Positions 45,092 through 53,064 of a stretch of DNA of 64,000 nt are shown here, piece after piece. Positions within the stretch are counted from its first letter, which is position 1. Every line of letters begins with the position of its first letter. The translations under genes were made by a program, and so were the position numbers. The DNA is taken from contig CAIQOV010000021.1 in the NCBI GenBank assembly GCA_903873585.1, positions 62,001 to 126,000 of the forward strand. The letters run 5' to 3'. The notes under the pieces are model-generated. The model was not told where the DNA came from and ran no database searches. It worked only from the letters and a program-made list of their open reading frames with translations. This DNA comes from an uncultured Rhodobacterales bacterium (GTDB lineage Bacteria > Pseudomonadota > Alphaproteobacteria > Rhodobacterales > Rhodobacteraceae).

Positions 45092-47842
45092 ATGTCTAAG
45101 AAAATGCTCATCGACGCCACCCACGCAGAGGAAACTCGCGTTGTTGTGGTGGACGGAAACAAAGTCGAAGAATTTGACTTTGAAACCCTAAACAAGCGCC
45201 AGCTTGCCGGAAACATCTATTTGGCCAAAGTGACGCGGGTTGAACCCTCGTTGCAGGCGGCCTTTATTGATTACGGCGGCAATCGGCACGGCTTTTTGGC
45301 ATTTGCCGAAATTCACCCCGATTACTACCAAATTCCGGTCGCCGACCGCAAAGCCCTGCTGGAAGAAGAGCGCGCCTTTGCACGGGCCGAGGATGACGAG
45401 GACAATCGCCGTTCCAGCCGCCCCGCACAGCGCCAGCGTTCGCAACCCGCCCGCGTTGAAAATCGCGATCAGGTCGAAAGCGCGCCCGCCGCCTCCAGCT
45501 ATGGCAGCATGGATGTTGTTGATCTGTCAGAAGACACCGCCGCCGAAGAAGGCCAAGTCGCTGAAGCTGGGGTCGAAGCCGTGGCCGAGCAGGTTGTAGA
45601 AGCCGCTTTGGCACATGACCACGACCATCATCACGATCATGACCACACCCACAGCCATGACGATGCACAACCTGCCGAAGGCGACGCCCCCTTCCGCGCC
45701 ATCGACCACGCCTCTGACACCGATGACGAGATTGAATCCATCGCCGAAGAGGATGTACAGGAAGAAATCAGCGCCCCGCGCAAACCCCGCGCGCGTCGCT
45801 ACAAGATCCAAGAAGTGGTCAAAGTGCGCCAGATTATGCTGGTGCAGGTCGTAAAAGAAGAGCGCGGCAATAAGGGTGCCGCGCTGACCACCTACCTGTC
45901 GCTCGCTGGTCGTTACTGCGTGCTGATGCCCAACACCGCGCGCGGTGGTGGCATTTCGCGCAAGATCACGGTCGCGACCGACCGCAAGAAGCTGAAAGAA
46001 ATCGCGTCAGAATTGGAAGTGCCGGAAGGCGCTGGCCTGATCATCCGCACGGCGGGTGCCAAGCGCACCAAGCCCGAAATCAACCGCGATTACGAATATC
46101 TGATGCGTCTGTGGGAACAAATCCGCGAACTGACGCTGAAATCTATGGCCCCTGCGGCGATTTACGAAGAAGGCGATCTGATCAAACGCTCGATCCGCGA
46201 TCTGTACAGCCGCGAGATTGACGAGATTTTGGTGGAAGGCGAAGCAGGCTACCGCACCGCCAAAGACTTTATGAAAATGATCATGCCCTCGCACGCCAAA
46301 GTGGTGCAGCGCCATAATGACCAGATGCCGCTGTTTGCGCGCTATCAGGTTGAAAGCTATCTGGGCGGCATGTTCAACCCCACGGTTCAGCTGAAATCGG
46401 GCGGTTATATCGTGATCGGCGTGACCGAGGCGCTGGTGGCGATCGACGTGAACTCTGGCCGCGCCACCAAAGAAGGCTCGATCGAAGACACCGCGCTGAA
46501 AACCAACCTTGAAGCCGCCGAAGAGATTGCCCGCCAGTTGCGCCTGCGCGACTTGGCCGGTTTGATCGTGATCGACTTCATCGACATGGAAGAACGCCGC
46601 AACAATCTGGCGGTGGAAAAGCGCATCAAAGACAAGCTGAAAACCGACCGTGCGCGCATTCAAATCGGGCGGATTTCGGGCTTTGGCCTGTTGGAAATGT
46701 CGCGTCAACGCTTGCGTCCGGGGATGCTGGAATCAACGACCCAGCCTTGCGCGCATTGCCATGGCACGGGCTTGATCCGCTCGGATGACAGCCTTGGCCT
46801 GCAAGTGCTGCGCGCTTTGGAGGATGAGGGCGCGCGCAAGCGGTCAAAAGAAGTGCTGCTCAAAGCGCCGATTGGGATTGTGAACTTCCTGTTCAACCAA
46901 AAGCGCGAACATCTGGCCGTGATCGAAGCCCGCTACGGCATGGCCGTGCGGATCGAAGCTGATCCGCATATGATCAGCCCCGATTTCCTGCTTGAAAAGT
47001 TCAAAACCGCCACCCGCGTTGTGCCCGAAGCCGCCGCCGTCATCTCTGGCAACGCCAGCCTGATGGGCGCACCGGTGCTGGAAGAAGAAGACGACGATAT
47101 CATTGAAGAGGATATCGACGACGAAACCGATGATGCGGAAGATGAGGGCGAGGGGGAAAGCCTAACCAACGCCGGCAAGTCAACCGATCCGGCTAATCCG
47201 GGCAAGAAAAAGCGCCGTCGCCGTCGCAAGAAGAAGGGCGGCGCGGCACAAGGGGAACAGGGCGAAGCCGTGGCCCAAGAGGGTGGCGAAGCTGTGGCCC
47301 CTGACGCCGCAAGCGAAAGCGCTGATGCAGCCGAAGCAGCACCCGCCGCTGAGGTTGACGCCCAAGCCGCCAAAAAGGCCCCGCGCCGCTCGCGCAGCCG
47401 GTCGTCTAAGGTGGTGGAAGCTGCGGTTGCGGTGGAGGCCCCCGTTGGTGAACCTGTGGCAGAGCCTGTGGCCGAAGCCGTTGCAGAACCTGTCGCCGAA
47501 GCGGCAGAACCCGCCGCCAAACGCCCCGCCTCGCGCCGCAAGGCCGCTGCGGAAGTGCCCGCTGACGGCGCAGAACCTGCGCCCAAGCCCACCCGTGCCC
47601 GCACCCCGCGCGGCAAGGCCGCCGTGGCAGAGGTTGTGGCGGTAGAAGCGCCAGCACAGGCCGAAGCGACCACTTTCCCCGCTGATCCCGCTGTCAGCGA
47701 ACCCGCTGTGGCCGACGTGCAGCCCGTATTGCGCGCTGATCCTGAAGATGTGGCTGGTGTTGCCGCACCGGCCGCACCCGCGGTTGAGCCGGAAGATCCA
47801 AACAAACCCAAGCGCAAAGGCTGGTGGTCACTGGGCCGCTAA
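45092..47842 (+). CDS. rne: Ribonuclease E
   Basis: 916 residues. Main endonuclease for mRNA decay and rRNA/tRNA processing. The N-terminal S1 domain is split by a ~170-residue acidic insertion holding a His/Asp run (about 175-191: HDHDHHHDHDH). The catalytic domain has AIDVNSGRAT (Asp about 450) and IDFIDMEERRN (Asp about 493), and the zinc link is CAHCHGTG (about 552). The long C-terminal scaffold is Ala/Glu/Pro-rich with a basic KKKRRRRRKKKGG patch, expected to bind RNA and partner proteins. ATG 45092 (MSKKMLIDATHAEETR) fits the family start. A strong terminator follows. Confidence 0.96.
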   Translation: MSKKMLIDATHAEETRVVVVDGNKVEEFDFETLNKRQLAGNIYLAKVTRVEPSLQAAFIDYGGNRHGFLAFAEIHPDYYQIPVADRKALLEEERAFARAEDDEDNRRSSRPAQRQRSQPARVENRDQVESAPAASSYGSMDVVDLSEDTAAEEGQVAEAGVEAVAEQVVEAALAHDHDHHHDHDHTHSHDDAQPAEGDAPFRAIDHASDTDDEIESIAEEDVQEEISAPRKPRARRYKIQEVVKVRQIMLVQVVKEERGNKGAALTTYLSLAGRYCVLMPNTARGGGISRKITVATDRKKLKEIASELEVPEGAGLIIRTAGAKRTKPEINRDYEYLMRLWEQIRELTLKSMAPAAIYEEGDLIKRSIRDLYSREIDEILVEGEAGYRTAKDFMKMIMPSHAKVVQRHNDQMPLFARYQVESYLGGMFNPTVQLKSGGYIVIGVTEALVAIDVNSGRATKEGSIEDTALKTNLEAAEEIARQLRLRDLAGLIVIDFIDMEERRNNLAVEKRIKDKLKTDRARIQIGRISGFGLLEMSRQRLRPGMLESTTQPCAHCHGTGLIRSDDSLGLQVLRALEDEGARKRSKEVLLKAPIGIVNFLFNQKREHLAVIEARYGMAVRIEADPHMISPDFLLEKFKTATRVVPEAAAVISGNASLMGAPVLEEEDDDIIEEDIDDETDDAEDEGEGESLTNAGKSTDPANPGKKKRRRRRKKKGGAAQGEQGEAVAQEGGEAVAPDAASESADAAEAAPAAEVDAQAAKKAPRRSRSRSSKVVEAAVAVEAPVGEPVAEPVAEAVAEPVAEAAEPAAKRPASRRKAAAEVPADGAEPAPKPTRARTPRGKAAVAEVVAVEAPAQAEATTFPADPAVSEPAVADVQPVLRADPEDVAGVAAPAAPAVEPEDPNKPKRKGWWSLGR

Positions 47843-47860
47843 ACCAAGGCTTTAAAATTC

Positions 47861-47897
47861 AAACGCCCGGCAGCACCGCTGTCGGGCGTTTTCTTAT
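47861..47897 (+). terminator. Intrinsic terminator of rne
   Basis: AAACGCCCGGCAGC pairs with GCTGTCGGGCGTTT around ACC, followed by TTTTCTT. It starts 18 bases after the rne stop and partly overlaps the end of the convergent TusA-like gene. Confidence 0.9.
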
Positions 47898-48121
47898 CCG
47901 CCGACGCGGATCAGGTGCAGCGTGACGCTGCCATCCTCTTGCGCTTGCAAATAGCTATGCCCTGCTTGGCCGCAAAAATGTGGCAAGTCGATGCCGGCCA
48001 TCGCGTCGGTGGCGCGAACGCACAGCACTTGGCCGGCATCCATGCCCATCAAACGCTTGCGCGCCTTTAGCACGGGCAGCGGGCACAACAGCCCCTCGCA
48101 ATCCAAAACCTCATCCCACAT
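47894..48121 (-). CDS. TusA-family sulfur carrier-like protein
   Basis: 75 residues. The start MWDEVLDCEGLLCPLPVLKARKRL carries the family's Cys-Pro motif (LCPLPVLK), where the cysteine accepts a persulfide. A two-layer alpha/beta fold follows (VLCVRATDAMAGIDLPHFCGQAGHSYL). Possible roles include sulfur transfer for tRNA thiolation or cofactor synthesis. It is convergent with rne and divergent from ccdA. ATG 48121 is chosen since the residues further upstream do not resemble the family. Confidence 0.85.
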   Translation of the reverse strand: MWDEVLDCEGLLCPLPVLKARKRLMGMDAGQVLCVRATDAMAGIDLPHFCGQAGHSYLQAQEDGSVTLHLIRVGG

Positions 48122-48225
48122 GACGCACCTCTTTGGCGTTGCATACAAGCCAAGGTCGCCAAAAGCCACACGAAGGTGAAGATTGCGCAGGTGACGGCGG
48201 GGACCAAACAAGGTAAGCCTGCGCC

Positions 48226-48966
48226 ATGTTCGGAATAGACATCCTAGACGCCAGCCTTTTGCCCGCAGCCCTTGTCGCTTTGGCGGCGGGGGTCTTGTCG
48301 TTCTTATCGCCCTGCGTGCTGCCCATTGTGCCGCCCTATCTGGCCTATATGTCGGGCATCAGTTTGGGAGAGATGAAGTCAGGCCGCAAACCCTTGCTGG
48401 CCGCCAGTTTCTTTGTGCTGGGCCTGTCGACGGTGTTCTTGCTGATGGGGGCGGCGTCTTCGGCCTTCGGCGCTTTCTTTCTGGCACGCTCGCAAACCTT
48501 CGCCACCTTGTCGGCCATTGTCGTGATGATCTTTGGCGTGCATTTTCTAGGCATCTTCCGCCTGCGCTTTCTCGATCAAGACATCCGCCTTAATGCCGGC
48601 GATCAGGGCGGGTCGGCCATGGGGGCCTATGTGCTGGGCCTCGCCTTTGCCTTTGGCTGGACACCTTGCATCGGCCCGCAACTGGGCGCGATCTTGACGA
48701 TTGCAGCCCAAGAAGGTTCCGTCGGGCGCGGCACTGTGCTGCTGGCCGTCTACGCCCTTGGCCTTGGCCTGCCATTCCTGCTGGTCGCGGCCTTCTTCCC
48801 GCGCCTGACGCCCGTGATGGCGCTGATGAAGCGCCATATGGAGCGGATCGAGAAGATCATGGGCCTGATGCTGTGGACCATTGGCCTTTTGATGCTGACC
48901 GGCGGCTTTTCGCAGTTTTCCTATTGGCTGCTAGAGCATCTGCCAGCACTTAGCCAACTGGGCTAA
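48226..48966 (+). CDS. ccdA: Cytochrome c biogenesis protein CcdA
   Basis: 246 residues, six to seven membrane segments. It moves electrons from cytoplasmic thioredoxin to periplasmic thiol proteins for cytochrome c maturation. Two membrane cysteines are visible in LSFLSPCVLPIVPPYLAYMSG and FGWTPCIGPQLGA, the reactive pair of the DsbD-beta/CcdA family. The last codons form half of a strong inverted repeat. Its neighbour on the other strand is a TusA-like gene. Confidence 0.93.
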   Translation: MFGIDILDASLLPAALVALAAGVLSFLSPCVLPIVPPYLAYMSGISLGEMKSGRKPLLAASFFVLGLSTVFLLMGAASSAFGAFFLARSQTFATLSAIVVMIFGVHFLGIFRLRFLDQDIRLNAGDQGGSAMGAYVLGLAFAFGWTPCIGPQLGAILTIAAQEGSVGRGTVLLAVYALGLGLPFLLVAAFFPRLTPVMALMKRHMERIEKIMGLMLWTIGLLMLTGGFSQFSYWLLEHLPALSQLG

Positions 48967-48975
48967 GTGCTGGCA
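48941..48975. terminator. Bidirectional terminator, 15-bp perfect stem
   Basis: TGCCAGCACTTAGCC and GGCTAAGTGCTGGCA are exact complements around AACTG. The left arm encodes the end of CcdA and the right arm includes its stop. It sits 2 bp before the end of the convergent dctD gene, so it could end transcription from both sides. Confidence 0.75.
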
Positions 48976-48977
48976 GG

Positions 48978-50306
48978 TCAGACGTAATCTTGCCGCTGCA
49001 AGTTATACTTGGCCATCTTTTCATTCAGCGTGCGGCGCGGCAGGCACAGTTCTTCCATCACCGCGACGATTGACCCCTTATGGCGGCGCATGGTGTTGTC
49101 GATCAACATCCGCTCGAACGCTTCGACATAGTCTTTCAGCGGCTTGCCCTCGGTTGTCAGGGTGGGGCCGGTGGAATCATTATCAGCCATCAAAAGCGAC
49201 GCGATGGATCCTGACCCGCGCCGGTTTTGCAATACGGCACGTTCGGCCACGTTGACCAATTGGCGCACATTGCCCGGCCACGGCGCTTGCAGCAGTTGGG
49301 CCGCTTCTTGGGCGGTCACTTGGGGCGCATCGCAACCGTATTCATCGGCGAATTGCTCGGTCAGGCCGTTGAACAGGGTCAGAATATCTTCCCCCCGCGC
49401 GCGCAGGGGCGGCAGCACGATGGTCATGGCGCCAAGGCGGTAGAACAGATCAGGGCGCAGCGTGTCTTCCAGCGTTTTGTCGGGCGCGTGGCGGTTGCAG
49501 ATGGCGATGATGCGGGTTTCGGGCGGGGTGCCTTGGTCGTTGATCAGCTCTAGCAGGCGGGCCTGCATAGCACCTGACAGGGCCTCGATATCCTCAAGGC
49601 AAATCGTCCCCCCCCGCGCGTCTTCGATCATCGGGATCATGCCGTCTTCGGCAGGCCCAAACAGGCGCGCGGCCAGCTGGTCTTCAGACCAAGCCGCACA
49701 AGACACGGTGACAAACTTGCGCCCCGCGCGGGGGCCCACGGCGTGCAGCGCATGGGCGACCAAGGTCTTGCCCGTGCCGGTTTCGCCGTCAATCAGCACA
49801 TGGGCGTCAGCTTGGCCTAGGTCGAGGATGTCTTCGCGCAAGCGTTCCATCACAGGGCTGGTGCCGATCAGCTTTTTCATCAAAATCGTGCCGTCAGACA
49901 GTTCTTTGCGCAAAGCGCGGTTGTCCAGCGTCATGCGGCGGGTTTGGGTGGCGCGTTTGGCAAGCTCGGTCATCCGGTCGGGGTTGAAGGGCTTTTCCAG
50001 AAAGTCAAAAGCCCCGACCCGCATCGCCTCTACCGCCATGGGCACATCGCCGTGGCCTGTGATCAAAATCACCGGCAGGCCCGAATCCATCCCCATCAGC
50101 TTTTTCAAGAACGCCATGCCGTCCATGCCGGGCATCTTGATGTCAGACACGATCACACCGGGAAAGTCGGCCCCGATCACCTTCAGCGCCTCTTCGGCCG
50201 AGGCGAAGGTTTCCGTATCAAACCCCGACAGGGCCAGCCATTGGCTGATGGATTGCCGCATATCGGCTTCGTCATCCACAATCGCCACTTTCATTGCCCG
50301 CGCCAT
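48978..50306 (-). CDS. dctD: DctD-like response regulator lacking GAFTGA
   Basis: 442 residues. Receiver domain (VAIVDDEADMRQSI, phospho-Asp in VSDIKMPGMDG), AAA+ domain (Walker A GETGTGKT, Walker B-like GGTICLEDIE) and a C-terminal Fis-type HTH (HKGSIVAVMEELCLPRRTLNEKM). NtrC-family members normally carry GAFTGA after ELFG to touch sigma-54. Here LFG is followed by PAEDGMIPMIEDARGG, with no such loop, and the usual DE of Walker B reads ED. Sigma-54 activation is therefore unlikely. ATG 50306 has GAGGG 4 bases upstream. It lies 7 bp after dctB. Confidence 0.87.
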   Translation of the reverse strand: MARAMKVAIVDDEADMRQSISQWLALSGFDTETFASAEEALKVIGADFPGVIVSDIKMPGMDGMAFLKKLMGMDSGLPVILITGHGDVPMAVEAMRVGAFDFLEKPFNPDRMTELAKRATQTRRMTLDNRALRKELSDGTILMKKLIGTSPVMERLREDILDLGQADAHVLIDGETGTGKTLVAHALHAVGPRAGRKFVTVSCAAWSEDQLAARLFGPAEDGMIPMIEDARGGTICLEDIEALSGAMQARLLELINDQGTPPETRIIAICNRHAPDKTLEDTLRPDLFYRLGAMTIVLPPLRARGEDILTLFNGLTEQFADEYGCDAPQVTAQEAAQLLQAPWPGNVRQLVNVAERAVLQNRRGSGSIASLLMADNDSTGPTLTTEGKPLKDYVEAFERMLIDNTMRRHKGSIVAVMEELCLPRRTLNEKMAKYNLQRQDYV

Positions 50307-50313
50307 CAAACCC

Positions 50314-52125
50314 TCACTCTGCTGCTTTTACGTCTTGCCCCATATCCTGCGCCGTGGATTGACCTAGGATAGGAAGCTGCATTTCAAATACCGCCCCTTG
50401 AGGGCTGCCATTGCGGGCGGTCAAGCGACCGCCAAAATCGGTCATAATACCCGAACTGATCGCAAGGCCCAAACCAACACCCTCACCCGCCCGTTTGGTG
50501 GTGTAGAAGGGTTCAAACAGGTTCACCAGATCGGCAATGCCGTGACCGTTGTCTGACACGGTCAGGGTCGCCGTATTGCCTGCGGCAAGGGTCAGGTCGA
50601 TCATCGGTTCGCGGGTGTCTTTGGTGGCATCGAGCGCGTTGCGCAAAAGGTTGATGATCACCTGTTCTAGGCGCAAGCGGTCGACCGTCACCATCACGGG
50701 CTGGCGTGGCACCGAACGGGTGATCTTGACCACACGCAACTTTAACTGCGGTTCCATCATGGCAAGGGCCGACGACAGGCACTGGCGCAGATCAACCGGT
50801 TCAAAGGCATCGCCGCCCTTGCGCGCATAAGACTTAAGCTGGCGCGTGATGGCCCCCATGCGGTCGATCAGATCGTCGATGCGCTGGAAGGACGACAATG
50901 CCTCTTCCGCGCGCTTTCGTTGCAACAGCAGCCGCGCTCCGGCGAGATAGGTTTTCATCGCGGCCAAGGGTTGGTTCAACTCATGGCTGACAGCGGCTGA
51001 CATTTCGCCCAATGCCGCCAGCTTTGAGGATTGCGCCAAGGTCTGCTCGGCCACGGCCAGATCTTTTTGCACCTTTTCGCGCTCTGCCACCTCGCGTTGC
51101 AGGCGGGCGTTCAGTTTGCGCAGTTCCAAGGATTCGCGCCGAAAGGTCAGGGTCTGCGACCAAGCACGGCGCGACAGCAGGTAAAAGGTCAAGGCGGCCA
51201 GAATGGCAAAGCCCATGATTTCCAGCGCCAAAATGCCGTTGACCCGTTCGCGCACCGAATCATAGGCGGTGAAGCTGGCCATATGCCAGCCGCGAAAGCT
51301 CATCCGGTTATCGGTGCGCAGCACGGCCACGCCGCGCACATAGGCGTCGGGGTGGTTTTGGGTCAGGTCGGATGTGACCGAAATCGCCCTATTCAGCGCC
51401 TTATTCAGCGCCGAGGGGCTATCAGGTGCCGCAATCGCCTGTTCCACCGGCTTGCCGCGCCAGCGCGGTTCGGTCGACAAGATCACCTTGCCTTCGCTGT
51501 CGCTGACCAGCACCAAATCTTGCAGAGCCGCCCAAGCGCGCTCGAACTTCATCAGATCGACCGCCACCACAATCACACCGACAGATTTGCCTTCGGCGAA
51601 AACCTGTTGGCTATAGGTGAATTCGTATCCCCCCCCTGCGCGCGGCGTGGTGGAAAAGACGGTTTCGCCCGACTGCATCGCTTGCACGTAAAACGAGGCA
51701 TTGCGGTAGGGCGTGCCCAGCAATTTGCGATCCGTGGCCCCAACGGTGCGCCCTTGCGCATCTAGCAGCAAGATCGAGGCCACGCTGATATCGGCCTGCA
51801 CTTGAATCAGGCGCTGGCTGGCATGGACAAAATCGCCCTTGGTCAAGGCATCGGATATGGCAGCGTCGCGCGACAAAAGCAAAGGCACAACCGAGGTGCG
51901 CTGCAATTCCGACACCACGTTGCCGCTGTACAGGGCAAGGCGCAGTTCGGCCTTATTGCGGGTGGTTTCGGTGAAACGTTCGGTCAGCCAGCGGTTGGTG
52001 ACAAGCACCACGCCGAAAGCAAAAACAATCAGCGCCACAACCACCACCTTGACCCAAACCGAAGGCCGCGCAGAGCTGTCAGCTTGCGCAGGCGAGTTGG
52101 TGTGGATCAGCGGTATTTGTGACAT
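50314..52125 (-). CDS. dctB: DctB-like C4-dicarboxylate sensor histidine kinase
   Basis: 603 residues. Two membrane segments (about 25-47 and 300-320) flank a large periplasmic double-PAS sensor domain. A coiled coil (LRKLNARLQREVAEREKVQKDL) leads to the H-box AAVSHELNQPLAAMKTY (His about 380). The ATPase part has NLLRNALDATKD, LTVSDNGHGI and GEGVGLGLAIS. It phosphorylates the adjacent DctD-type regulator. No dicarboxylate transporter genes are in the window, so the DctB label rests on protein similarity. Confidence 0.9.
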   Translation of the reverse strand: MSQIPLIHTNSPAQADSSARPSVWVKVVVVALIVFAFGVVLVTNRWLTERFTETTRNKAELRLALYSGNVVSELQRTSVVPLLLSRDAAISDALTKGDFVHASQRLIQVQADISVASILLLDAQGRTVGATDRKLLGTPYRNASFYVQAMQSGETVFSTTPRAGGGYEFTYSQQVFAEGKSVGVIVVAVDLMKFERAWAALQDLVLVSDSEGKVILSTEPRWRGKPVEQAIAAPDSPSALNKALNRAISVTSDLTQNHPDAYVRGVAVLRTDNRMSFRGWHMASFTAYDSVRERVNGILALEIMGFAILAALTFYLLSRRAWSQTLTFRRESLELRKLNARLQREVAEREKVQKDLAVAEQTLAQSSKLAALGEMSAAVSHELNQPLAAMKTYLAGARLLLQRKRAEEALSSFQRIDDLIDRMGAITRQLKSYARKGGDAFEPVDLRQCLSSALAMMEPQLKLRVVKITRSVPRQPVMVTVDRLRLEQVIINLLRNALDATKDTREPMIDLTLAAGNTATLTVSDNGHGIADLVNLFEPFYTTKRAGEGVGLGLAISSGIMTDFGGRLTARNGSPQGAVFEMQLPILGQSTAQDMGQDVKAAE

Positions 52126-52181
52126 GGAGTGACCCTAAACCGCAGGTCAGCCCACCTCAAGTCAGGGCAAAACCAAGGCAC

Positions 52182-52850
52182 TTAGGCCAGCGCCATCCCG
52201 CCCATCAAACCGGCAAACAGCGCGGCCCCATCTGCGCCCCCCTGTGCCGCTTCCACCGCACGTTCGGGGTGCGGCATCATGCCCAAAACCCGCCGGTTGG
52301 GCGACAAGATGCCCGCAATATCCGCCGTCGCCCCGTTGGGGTTAGACAGATAGGTGAAGGCGATGCGGTCTTGGTCTTGCAGCGCCTTTAGCCCCTCGGC
52401 ATCAATGGTGAAATTGCCGTCGTGATGGGCGATGGGCAGCGCCACCTCTTGGCCGCGCGCGTAAGCGCTGGTGAAGGCGGTGTCGGTGCTTACCACCCGC
52501 AACCCCACCGAGCGGCACACAAACTTCAACCCCGCATTGCGCATCAAAGCCCCCGGCAACAGGCGCATTTCGGTCAGAACCTGAAAACCGTTGCACACCC
52601 CCAGCACAAAGCCGCCCCGCCCCGCATGGGCCACCACCGCCGCAGCGATCGGCGACTGCGCTGCAATCGCCCCGCAGCGCAGGTAATCGCCAAAGGAAAA
52701 GCCCCCCGGCAGGCCCACCACATCGGTGCCCGCAGGCAAGGCTGTGTCTTTGTGCCAGACGCGCGCCACCTGAAAACCGGCCTTTTCAAAGGCCACAGCC
52801 AGATCGCGGTCGCAGTTGGATCCGGGGAAGGTGATGACAGCGGCTTTCAT
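52182..52850 (-). CDS. purQ: Phosphoribosylformylglycinamidine synthase, glutaminase subunit
   Basis: 222 residues, class I glutamine amidotransferase that supplies ammonia to PurL in purine synthesis. The start [35 protein letters not shown], the nucleophile in [11 protein letters not shown] and the C-terminal [11 protein letters not shown] (His/Glu) are all present. purS and purL are not seen nearby. The upstream side carries the tandem repeat array. Confidence 0.97.
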   Translation of the reverse strand: MKAAVITFPGSNCDRDLAVAFEKAGFQVARVWHKDTALPAGTDVVGLPGGFSFGDYLRCGAIAAQSPIAAAVVAHAGRGGFVLGVCNGFQVLTEMRLLPGALMRNAGLKFVCRSVGLRVVSTDTAFTSAYARGQEVALPIAHHDGNFTIDAEGLKALQDQDRIAFTYLSNPNGATADIAGILSPNRRVLGMMPHPERAVEAAQGGADGAALFAGLMGGMALA

Positions 52851-52929
52851 CGCGGGCTCCGTAGGTTGGGATGGCCCGCCTTAACGCAAAGCGCTTGGGT
52901 CTGCCAGTGGGCGCGGCAGGATTTGCGCC

Positions 52930-53034
52930 GCGCCAAAGCGCGGGGGTTTCACACCCCCGCACCCGCGCCAAAGAGCGGGGGTTTCACACCCCCGCACCCG
53001 CGCCAAAGAGCGGGGGTTTCACACCCCCGCACCC
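52930..53034 (+). repeat. Three tandem 35-bp copies of the repeat hairpin unit
   Basis: Units at 52930-52964, 52965-52999 and 53000-53034 each run GCGCCAAAG(A/C)GCGGGGG, TTTCACA, CCCCCGCACCC. They differ by one base in the first unit. Each can form the CGGGGG-TTTCACA-CCCCCG hairpin. The array is the amplified hairpin half of the dispersed repeat, and only the last copy carries the GATATTTG tail. Confidence 0.9.
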
Positions 53035-53062
53035 CCGTGGGATATTTGTGCAAGTATGAAAG
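53006..53062 (+). repeat. Dispersed GC-hairpin repeat, copy F
   Basis: The third tandem unit continues into CCGTGGGATATTTGTG, then CAAGTATGAAAGG. It is almost identical to copy A at 2095-2155, including the TTTCACA loop. It ends 3 bp before the copA stop, read from the opposite strand. Confidence 0.75.
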
Positions 53063-53064
53063 GA

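Noticed and set aside
46933-47817. 294-codon minus-strand frame opposite the C-terminal part of rne
   Set aside because: Low-complexity Ala/Ser/Thr sequence, the expected mirror of the Ala/Glu-rich RNase E scaffold.
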